From NCBI GenBank assembly GCA_947448105.1, contig CANFNE010000058.1:1-11603 (forward strand): a stretch of 11,603 bases of DNA, in the 5' to 3' direction. Below the pieces are notes generated by a model. The model saw only the letters and a program-made list of their open reading frames with translations, was not told where the DNA came from and made no database searches. The stretch comes from Burkholderiales bacterium. GTDB taxonomy: Bacteria > Pseudomonadota > Gammaproteobacteria > Burkholderiales > Burkholderiaceae_C. The stretch's first letter is position 1; each line of letters begins with the position of its first letter. Both the position numbers and the translations under genes were made by a program. Shown here piece by piece: positions 6,280 to 11,603 of the stretch.

Positions 6280-6356
6280 CGGGGTGTAGCTTAGTCTGGT
6301 AAAGCGCTACGTTCGGGACGTAGAGACCGGAGGTTCGAATCCTCTCACCCCGACCA
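6280..6356 (+). tRNA. tRNA-Pro, anticodon CGG
   Basis: The 77-nt sequence folds into a full cloverleaf. The acceptor stem CGGGGTG (6280-6286) pairs with CACCCCG (6346-6352), followed by discriminator A and an encoded CCA (6354-6356). The D-stem is GCTT/AAGC (6289-6292 with 6302-6305). The anticodon stem CTACG/CGTAG flanks the loop TTCGGGA (6312-6318), giving anticodon CGG at 6314-6316 and G37, as expected for proline tRNA reading CCG. The T-stem GGAGG/CCTCT encloses the loop TTCGAAT (6334-6340). The C1-G72 pair and A73 also fit tRNA-Pro. It is on the plus strand downstream of the ATPase gene and converges on the sugar nucleotidyltransferase gene, whose stop is 23 nt away. It is not flanked by an integrase or by repeats of its 3' end. 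Confidence 0.97.
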
Positions 6357-6364
6357 CCCCCCTA

Positions 6365-6371
6365 TTTTTTT
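6365..6371 (+). terminator. T-run after tRNA-Pro, possible transcription end
   Basis: Seven consecutive T residues begin 9 nt after the CCA end. No separate stem precedes them, so termination would depend on the tRNA's own T-arm and acceptor stem, or the run may mark 3' processing of the precursor. The T-run is visible; its function is inferred. Confidence 0.3.
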
Positions 6372-6378
6372 AACCGGC

Positions 6379-7482
6379 TCAGGCCCGCGCGTCGCCCCAG
6401 CGCAGTTGGGTGTGGTCGTCGCCCCGGTACATGGTGTCGCCGTAGCGGTCCACGCAGTAGTGGCGCGAGACGATCATCTCGTTGAAATGCATGTCCGCTG
6501 CAATGCGGGTGTAGTCAAACAACACACTGCGCGTAATGCGTGCGCCCGAGCGGATAACGCTGCCGTTGCCAATCCAGGCCGGGCCGGTAATGGTGGCGCC
6601 AGCTTCCACCCGGCAGCTCGATCCGATGTAAACCGGGCCTTCAATCTTGACCCTGTCCCAGTCGATCGAGGTGTTCAGCCCCACCCACACGCCGGGGCGC
6701 ACTTGTTTGCCCGGCATCTTCATCTCCGCCACCTCGCCCTTGAGCACGCGCTGCAGCACCGACCAGTAATCGCTCACGCGACCAATATCGATCCAATGGA
6801 AGGGGCGGTTTTGCACAAAAAAGGGCAGCTTTTGCGCCACCAGCTGCGGGAACAGCTCAGCGCCAATGTCGTAGACCTGACCGGGCGGCACCAGGTCCAA
6901 CACTTGCGGCTCAAAAATATAGACCCCGGTGCTGGCCAGGGTGGACTTGGCCTCTTGGGGCCTTGGTTTTTCCTGGAAGGACTCAATGCGCCCGTCGGGG
7001 GCGGCCAACACTACACCGTACGAACTGACATCGGCCAGGGGCACGTCCATCGCCACCAGACTGGCAACCGCGCCTTGGGCGTGGTGTTCGGCTATGGCGG
7101 CTGTAATGTCGAGGTCGATCAGCGCGTCGCCGCACAGCACCAGTGTGGTCTGGTCAAAAAACCCGCTGAAATCTTGGATGCGGCGCATGCCACCGGCGGA
7201 TCCCATGGGCTTTGGCACTACATCACCGTGGTCGCGCACGCCCTCGTAGGAGTAGCCAATTTCCACCCCCCAGCGGCTGCCATCGCCAAAGTATTCTTCG
7301 ATTTTTTGGTGGTGGTAGGCGACATTGACCATGATCTCGGTAATGCCGTGGCGCGCCAGATGCTCAATCAGGTATTCCATCACCGGCTTGCCCAAAATAG
7401 GCACCATCGGTTTGGGAAGATCGCGGGTGAGCGGTCGCACGCGGGTGCCCTGTCCCGCCGCCAAAATCATGCCTTTTGCCAT
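6379..7482 (-). CDS. Sugar-1-phosphate nucleotidyltransferase with left-handed beta-helix (GMP-pyrophosphorylase-like)
   Basis: This cytoplasmic enzyme class makes an NDP-sugar from a sugar 1-phosphate and an NTP, typically for polysaccharide or glycoconjugate synthesis. With the ATG at 7482 the product is 367 residues. The nucleotide-binding signature LAAGQGTRVRPLT is at 7-19 and PKPM at 23-26. The PMGSAGGM loop is at 92-99, the metal-binding Asp in LCGD at 116-119, EKP at 171-173 and HWIDIG at 229-234. Residues about 262-340 show the hexapeptide-like pattern of a left-handed beta-helix. This architecture matches mannose-1-phosphate guanylyltransferase-like and other COG1208-type enzymes; the base and sugar used cannot be decided here. 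It is longer than MurU and lacks the neighbouring AmgK kinase. The 7482 ATG, preceded by TTGGGG, is preferred over the open frame to 7545, which adds 21 atypical residues. It follows secG by 110 nt on the same strand. Confidence 0.85.
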   Translation of the reverse strand: MAKGMILAAGQGTRVRPLTRDLPKPMVPILGKPVMEYLIEHLARHGITEIMVNVAYHHQKIEEYFGDGSRWGVEIGYSYEGVRDHGDVVPKPMGSAGGMRRIQDFSGFFDQTTLVLCGDALIDLDITAAIAEHHAQGAVASLVAMDVPLADVSSYGVVLAAPDGRIESFQEKPRPQEAKSTLASTGVYIFEPQVLDLVPPGQVYDIGAELFPQLVAQKLPFFVQNRPFHWIDIGRVSDYWSVLQRVLKGEVAEMKMPGKQVRPGVWVGLNTSIDWDRVKIEGPVYIGSSCRVEAGATITGPAWIGNGSVIRSGARITRSVLFDYTRIAADMHFNEMIVSRHYCVDRYGDTMYRGDDHTQLRWGDARA

Positions 7483-7511
7483 TGCTTTGTTCGCCCCAAG
7501 AGTTGAATCGT

Positions 7512-7590
7512 CGGTGCGGGCATCTACGCCACTGCGCACCGGCACGCTGGCAGTTTATCCGGCCAGGATGACCGCAATAGGCAAATTGCG
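7512..7590 (-). repeat. Two inverted repeats between secG and the nucleotidyltransferase gene
   Basis: CGCAAT/ATTGCG (7573-7578 with 7585-7590, 6-nt loop) starts 2 nt after the secG stop codon. CGGTGCG/CGCACCG (7512-7518 with 7535-7541, 16-nt loop) lies further downstream. Neither is followed on the minus strand by a T-run, so they are not standard intrinsic terminators. They may protect the secG 3' end or act with Rho. The repeats are seen; their role is inferred. Confidence 0.35.
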
Positions 7591-7592
7591 AA

Positions 7593-7943
7593 TCAGTTGG
7601 CGGGAATCTGGGCCGCGCCCGAAGCCGGAGCGGCTGGTGCGCTGGCGGCGACGGCGGGAGCCGCTGCGGCCGCACCTTCGAGCACACTGCCCGAGCTGCT
7701 GGGGCGCAAGTTGCCAAAATAAGCCAGCGCCAAGGTGCAGACAAAAAACACGGTGGCCAGCATGGCGGTGGTACGCGACAAAAAGTTGGCGCTGCCACTG
7801 GCGCCAAACAGGCTGCCCGAACTGCCGCTGCCAAAGGCCGCGCCCATGTCGGCACCCTTGCCGTGCTGCACCAGGATCAGGCCAATCATGGCAATGGCCG
7901 AGACCATCTGGACCGTCAAAATAATCGTAACCACGTAGCTCAT
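7593..7943 (-). CDS. secG: Preprotein translocase subunit SecG
   Basis: SecG is the small accessory subunit of the SecYEG channel in the inner membrane and helps SecA-driven protein export. The 116-residue product has two hydrophobic helices (about 4-25 and 58-77). They are joined by the family-defining loop LVQHGKGADMGAAFGSG (24-40) and LFGASGSANFLSR (45-57). The C-terminal tail from about residue 80 is rich in Ala, Pro and Ser, a common low-complexity tail in betaproteobacterial SecG. A strong Shine-Dalgarno (TAGGAGTG) precedes the ATG. It follows tpiA by 36 nt, the widespread tpiA-secG pairing, and is probably co-transcribed with it. In many betaproteobacteria secG is followed by a tRNA-Leu and the nuo operon; here it is not. 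Confidence 0.97.
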   Translation of the reverse strand: MSYVVTIILTVQMVSAIAMIGLILVQHGKGADMGAAFGSGSSGSLFGASGSANFLSRTTAMLATVFFVCTLALAYFGNLRPSSSGSVLEGAAAAAPAVAASAPAAPASGAAQIPAN

Positions 7944-7979
7944 CTGTTCACTCCTAAATTCAAAACTATGCGGTGCGCC

Positions 7980-8720
7980 TTAATGGGCCGCCGCAACAAT
8001 GGACAAAAAGGCCGCAGCCTGTAGCGCCGCGCCGCCAATCAGGCCGCCATCAATATCTGCTTGCGCGAGCAAGGCTTGCGCGTTGCCCGCATTCATGCTG
8101 CCGCCGTACAAAATACGCACGCGGTCGGCGTGCTGGCTGGCCGCTTGCAACTGGGCGCGTAATACGTGGTGCACGTGTTGCGCTTCCTCGGGGCTGGCGG
8201 TCTTGCCCGTTCCAATAGCCCACACCGGCTCGTAGGCGAGCACGATTTCGCTGATGCAGTGTCCGTTGGCGTGCACCACCGCAGCGAGTTGGCGCTTGAC
8301 GACTTCTTCGGTCTGCCCGGCCTCGCGCTGCGCCAGCGTCTCGCCGACGCAGACGATGGGCGTAATGCCTGCGGCCAGCGCGCGTTGCGCTTTGAGCGCT
8401 ACGGTGGTGTCGCTTTCCTGGTGGTACTGGCGTCGCTCCGAGTGGCCAACAATGCAGTAGCGCACGCCAAATTCCTTGAGCATGGCCGCCGACACTTCAC
8501 CGGTATAGGCGCCGCTCTCGTGCACGGACAGGTCTTGTGCACCCAAGTCCAGGCGGCTGCCCGTCAGCGAGGTGTGCAATTGCGCCAAATAAGGCGCGGG
8601 CGCGCAAACCGCGACATCGCAAGCCCACGCTTGCGTGTCTTGCAAGAGCGCAGCCACCAGGGCCGTATTGGCGTCCAGCGAGCCGTTCATTTTCCAGTTA
8701 CCGACGATCAGCTTTTTCAT
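7980..8720 (-). CDS. tpiA: Triosephosphate isomerase
   Basis: This enzyme interconverts dihydroxyacetone phosphate and glyceraldehyde 3-phosphate in glycolysis and gluconeogenesis. The 246-residue product starts at the ATG at 8720 with the canonical MKKLIVGNWKMNG. All catalytic residues are visible: Asn8 and Lys10 (GNWKMN), His93 (VGHSERR) and Glu164 (AYEPVWAIGTGK), the last followed by the flexible loop 6. The phosphate-binding YGGS (205-208) and GGLIGGA (225-231) are also present. Its ATG overlaps the oxidoreductase TGA as ATGA, so the two are translationally coupled. The frame stays open upstream to 8855, but that extension reads the oxidoreductase gene out of frame and is rejected. secG follows 36 nt downstream. 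Confidence 0.98.
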   Translation of the reverse strand: MKKLIVGNWKMNGSLDANTALVAALLQDTQAWACDVAVCAPAPYLAQLHTSLTGSRLDLGAQDLSVHESGAYTGEVSAAMLKEFGVRYCIVGHSERRQYHQESDTTVALKAQRALAAGITPIVCVGETLAQREAGQTEEVVKRQLAAVVHANGHCISEIVLAYEPVWAIGTGKTASPEEAQHVHHVLRAQLQAASQHADRVRILYGGSMNAGNAQALLAQADIDGGLIGGAALQAAAFLSIVAAAH

Positions 8721-9712
8721 GGCCTGCTCCAATCCAAAACGATTTTGCCCACGTGGGCACTGGCTTCCATGGCGGCGTGCGCCTTCGCGGCGTCTGCTGC
8801 GGCAAACACCGCGTGCACCACCGGCTTGATCCGGCCATTGGCCAGCAGCGGCCACACCTGGCGCAACAGCGCCTGGGCAATCGCGGCCTTGAAAGCCACA
8901 GGCCGCACGCGCAGGGTCGAACCGGTCACGGTCAGGCGCTTGCGCATCACCAGGCCCGCATTGACCTCGGCTTGTATCCCACCTTGCACGGCGATGATGA
9001 CCAGGCGGCCATCTTCGGCCAGGCAGTTGATTTCTTTGGCCACATAGGCCCCGGCCACCATGTCGAGCACCACGTCCACGCCACGGCCTTGGGTCAGGCG
9101 CAGGGCCTCGACTTCAAAATCGTGGGTCTTGTAGTTGATGGCGTGGTCCGCGCTCAGCGCCAGGCAGGCGGCGCACTTGTCGTCGCTGCCTGCGGTGACG
9201 ATCACGGTCGCACCCATGGCTTTGGCCATTTGGATGGCGGTCACGCCAATGCCGCTGGAGCCGCCTTGCACCAGCAAGGTCTCACCTGCTTGCAGGCGCC
9301 CCCGGTCAAACACATTGCTCCAGACGGTGAAAAAAGTCTCTGGCAGGCCTGCGGCCTCCAGATCGCTCAAACCCTCGGGAATGGGCAAACACTGTGCGGC
9401 AGGCGCCACGCACAGTTCGGCATAGCCGCCACCCGTTACCAAAGCGCAAACGCGGTCGCCCACCTTCAGGTGCGCAGCCGCCATGGCCTGGGCATCGCCC
9501 GAGACAATGACACCCGCCACTTCAAGCCCCGGAATGTCCGACGCACCGGCGGGCGCGGGGTAATGCCCCAGGCGCTGCAGCACGTCGGGCCGGTTGATGC
9601 CGCTGGCGCTGACCTGGATCAGCACCTCGCCCGCGCCAGGCACGGGCGCTGGCCGATCGGCCAGACGCAGCACCTCGGGCGCGCCGAAGGAGGAGATTTC
9701 AATGGCTTTCAT
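8717..9712 (-). CDS. NAD(P)H quinone oxidoreductase, zinc-independent MDR family (PIG3-like)
   Basis: This medium-chain dehydrogenase/reductase most resembles the TP53I3/PIG3-type quinone oxidoreductases, which reduce quinones with NADPH. With the ATG at 9712 it has 331 residues. The GroES-like N-terminal domain carries GINRPDVLQRLGHYPAP (38-54) and GLEVAGVI (62-69), and the Rossmann domain carries the nucleotide motif VQGGSSGIGVTAIQ (148-161). The Cys/His/Glu ligands of zinc-dependent alcohol dehydrogenases are absent from their usual places. MKAIEISSFG is the typical family start and is preceded by TTGGAAG. A TTG at 9727 lies in the terminator T-run and is unlikely. It sits between pnp and tpiA, a common betaproteobacterial order, and is the first gene of the apparent oxidoreductase-tpiA-secG operon. 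The physiological substrate is unknown. Confidence 0.9.
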   Translation of the reverse strand: MKAIEISSFGAPEVLRLADRPAPVPGAGEVLIQVSASGINRPDVLQRLGHYPAPAGASDIPGLEVAGVIVSGDAQAMAAAHLKVGDRVCALVTGGGYAELCVAPAAQCLPIPEGLSDLEAAGLPETFFTVWSNVFDRGRLQAGETLLVQGGSSGIGVTAIQMAKAMGATVIVTAGSDDKCAACLALSADHAINYKTHDFEVEALRLTQGRGVDVVLDMVAGAYVAKEINCLAEDGRLVIIAVQGGIQAEVNAGLVMRKRLTVTGSTLRVRPVAFKAAIAQALLRQVWPLLANGRIKPVVHAVFAAADAAKAHAAMEASAHVGKIVLDWSRP

Positions 9713-9724
9713 AGGCTTCCAAGT

Positions 9725-9763
9725 CAAAACGCACGCTCTTGCATAGCGCCAGCGTGCGTCTTT
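9725..9763 (-). terminator. Intrinsic terminator after pnp
   Basis: ACGCACGCT (9759-9751) pairs perfectly over 9 bp with AGCGTGCGT (9737-9729) around a 13-nt loop. On the minus strand the stem is followed by a short T-run (9729-9726). The plus strand also has CTTTTC after the stem, so it could work weakly in both directions. The short U-tract suggests incomplete termination, and the end is only 13 nt from the oxidoreductase ATG. Confidence 0.7.
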
Positions 9764-9785
9764 TCTCCGTGGCTAGGCGCTTGGT

Positions 9786-11603
9786 TTACGCGTGGTCGCC
9801 GTGGCCGTTGCCGCCGTGCGAAGGACGGTCCAACAAAGCCTTCATCGACAGCTTGATGCGGCCTTTTTCGTCGGTTTCCAACACCTTGACCTTGACGATC
9901 TGGCCTTCGGTCAGGTAGTCGGTGACCTTTTCCACACGGTCGTGCGAGATCTGGCTGATGTGCAGCAAACCGTCTTTGCCGGGCATCAGGTTGACCAAGG
10001 CGCCGAAGTCCAGAATCTTGGTGATCGGGCCTTCGTAGGTCTTGCCAATTTCCACTTCGGCAGTGATCTGCTCGATGCGGCGCTTGGCTTCTTCGGCCTT
10101 GGCGGGGTCGCTCGACGCAATGGTGATGGTGCCGTCTTCCTCGATATTGATCTGCGTGCCGGTCTCTTCGGTCAGCGCGCGAATCACAGCGCCACCCTTG
10201 CCGATGACGTCACGGATCTTCTCGGGGTTGATCTTCATGGTGAACAGGCGGGGGGCGAAGTTGGACACTTCGGTTTTTGCCTCTGCCATCGCTTCTTGCA
10301 TCTTGCCCAGAATGTGCATGCGCGCTTCTTTGGCCTGGGCCAGAGCAACTTGCATGATTTCCTTGGTAATGCCCTGGATTTTGATGTCCATTTGCAGCGC
10401 GGTAATACCGTTGGTGGTACCGGCGACCTTGAAGTCCATGTCACCCAGGTGGTCTTCGTCACCCAAGATGTCGGTCAGCACCGCAAAGCGGTTGTCTTCC
10501 TTGATCAGGCCCATGGCGATACCGGCCACGTGCGCTTTCATGGGAACGCCAGCGTCCATCAAGGACAAGCAGCCGCCGCAGACCGAAGCCATCGACGAGG
10601 AGCCATTGGACTCGGTGATTTCCGACACCACACGCATGGTGTAGGGGAAGTCTTCCTTGGAAGGCAAGCAGGCAATCAGCGCGCGCTTGGCCAGACGGCC
10701 GTGGCCGATTTCGCGGCGCTTGGGCGTACCCACGCGACCGGTCTCACCGGTGGCGAACGGAGGCATGTTGTAGTGCAGCATGAAGCGGTCTTCGTAGTCG
10801 CCGCTCAGGGCGTCAATACGCTGTGCGTCGCGCTCGGTGCCCAGGGTGGTAACGACCAACGCCTGGGTTTCGCCACGGGTGAACAGGGCAGAACCGTGGG
10901 TGCGGGGCAGCACGCCGTTGCGGATTTCGATGGCACGCACGGTACGGGTGTCGCGACCGTCAATGCGGGGCTCGCCAGCCAGAATCTGGCTGCGCACGAT
11001 CTTGGCTTCGATTTCGAACAACAGGCCTTCGACGGCCACGCTGTCAAACGACGCGCCTTCGGCCTTGAGTGCCGACATGACGTCGGAGTAAGCGCTACGG
11101 CAAGCCTGGGTGCGCGCTTGCTTGTTGCGGATTTGGTAGGCGGCAACCAGCTTGTCCTTGGCCAGCACGTCGATCTTGGCGATCAGCGCTTCGTCCTTGG
11201 CGGGAGCTTTCCAGTCCCACAGCGGCTTGCCAGCGTCACGCACCAGGTCATGGATGGCGTTCACCGCAATATTGCCTTGCTCGTGGCCGAACACCACGGC
11301 GCCGAGCATGATTTCTTCCGACAGCTGCTGGGCTTCAGATTCCACCATCAGCACAGCGGCTTCGGTACCAGCGACGACCAAGTCAAGAATGGAGTCCTTG
11401 CGTTGGGTTTGGCCGGGGTTGAGCACATAAGCGCCGTTGACGTAACCCACGCGGGCGGCGCCAATGGGGCCGTTGAACGGCACGCCGCTCACCGACAAGG
11501 CTGCGCTCACTGCGATCAGGGCGGCGATGTCGGCGTCGACTTCAGGGTTCAGGGACACGGTGTGAACCACGACGTGCACTTCATTGAAGAAGCCTTCGGG
11601 GAA
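9786..11603 (-). CDS. pnp: Polyribonucleotide nucleotidyltransferase (PNPase), N-terminus beyond right edge
   Basis: PNPase degrades RNA 3' to 5' using phosphate, as a trimer and often with RNase E in a degradosome. The minus-strand frame is open to the window edge, giving 605 residues; about 100 N-terminal residues of a roughly 700-residue protein lie outside. The first visible residues, FPEGFFNEVHVVVHTVS, belong to the first RNase PH-like domain. The all-alpha linker and second RNase PH domain follow, with ESNGSSSMASVCGG and the catalytic, Asp-rich GDEDHLGDMDFKVAG. The KH domain (IRDVIGKGGAVI, about 463-474 of the visible part) and S1 domain (from YEGPITKILDFGALV, about 523, to near 585) follow. 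The C-terminus ends in a short His/Gly tail, RPSHGGNGHGDHA. A terminator hairpin follows 26 nt after the stop. Autoregulation at the 5' leader, known elsewhere, cannot be seen here. Confidence 0.97.
   Translation of the reverse strand, partial: FPEGFFNEVHVVVHTVSLNPEVDADIAALIAVSAALSVSGVPFNGPIGAARVGYVNGAYVLNPGQTQRKDSILDLVVAGTEAAVLMVESEAQQLSEEIMLGAVVFGHEQGNIAVNAIHDLVRDAGKPLWDWKAPAKDEALIAKIDVLAKDKLVAAYQIRNKQARTQACRSAYSDVMSALKAEGASFDSVAVEGLLFEIEAKIVRSQILAGEPRIDGRDTRTVRAIEIRNGVLPRTHGSALFTRGETQALVVTTLGTERDAQRIDALSGDYEDRFMLHYNMPPFATGETGRVGTPKRREIGHGRLAKRALIACLPSKEDFPYTMRVVSEITESNGSSSMASVCGGCLSLMDAGVPMKAHVAGIAMGLIKEDNRFAVLTDILGDEDHLGDMDFKVAGTTNGITALQMDIKIQGITKEIMQVALAQAKEARMHILGKMQEAMAEAKTEVSNFAPRLFTMKINPEKIRDVIGKGGAVIRALTEETGTQINIEEDGTITIASSDPAKAEEAKRRIEQITAEVEIGKTYEGPITKILDFGALVNLMPGKDGLLHISQISHDRVEKVTDYLTEGQIVKVKVLETDEKGRIKLSMKALLDRPSHGGNGHGDHA

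Noticed and set aside
6280..6380. tRNA-Pro as an attachment site for an integrated element
   Set aside because: No integrase gene, no direct repeat of the tRNA 3' end and no shift to accessory genes is seen on either side within the window.
6406..7506. Plus-strand open frame of 366 codons opposite the nucleotidyltransferase
   Set aside because: It is an antisense shadow of a well-supported gene, with His-rich, low-complexity composition and no recognisable motif.
8537..9856. Long plus-strand open frame (439 codons) opposite tpiA and the oxidoreductase
   Set aside because: It lies antisense to two genes with complete catalytic motifs, its translation is Arg/His/Gln-rich without domains, and such frames are common in high-GC DNA.

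Overview
The window is an ordinary, densely coded bacterial chromosome segment with moderately high GC content. Protein sequences and gene order point to a betaproteobacterium of the order Burkholderiales, most likely Comamonadaceae (Rhodoferax/Polaromonas-like). This placement is an inference from remembered family sequences, not from a search. I found no insertion sequence, phage, CRISPR array, toxin-antitoxin pair or recognisable defence system.

Layout. Positions 1-2171 (minus strand) hold a translation/GTPase block read in the order rplU (L21), rpmA (L27), obgE/cgtA, proB; proB runs off the left edge. An extended -10 promoter and a leader hairpin precede rplU. A strong intrinsic terminator lies between rpmA and obgE. 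ispB (polyprenyl diphosphate synthase, ubiquinone side chain) is transcribed divergently from rplU and converges on kup (potassium uptake), with only 4 bp between the two stop codons. A 260-bp divergent intergenic region separates kup from an orphan ParA/TraL-like P-loop ATPase on the plus strand. A tRNA-Pro(CGG) gene follows it in the same direction.

The right half (6379-11603) is all minus strand, read in the order pnp (partial, running off the right edge), an intrinsic terminator, a quinone oxidoreductase, tpiA, secG, and a sugar nucleotidyltransferase with a C-terminal left-handed beta-helix. The oxidoreductase and tpiA overlap by ATGA, and secG follows after 37 nt, so these three look like one operon.

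The genes are mostly housekeeping: ribosome assembly (L21, L27, Obg), RNA decay (PNPase), glycolysis (TpiA), protein export (SecG), quinone biosynthesis (IspB), potassium homeostasis (Kup), proline synthesis (ProB) and tRNA. The least understood gene is the orphan ParA/TraL-like ATPase at 5460-6161. The other points worth a second look are regulatory: two intrinsic terminators placed directly against the ribosome binding site of the next gene, a hairpin at the 5' end of the rplU leader, a hairpin in the tRNA-Pro leader, and the absence of the nuo operon from its usual place after secG. I do not see evidence for a previously undescribed multi-gene system here.
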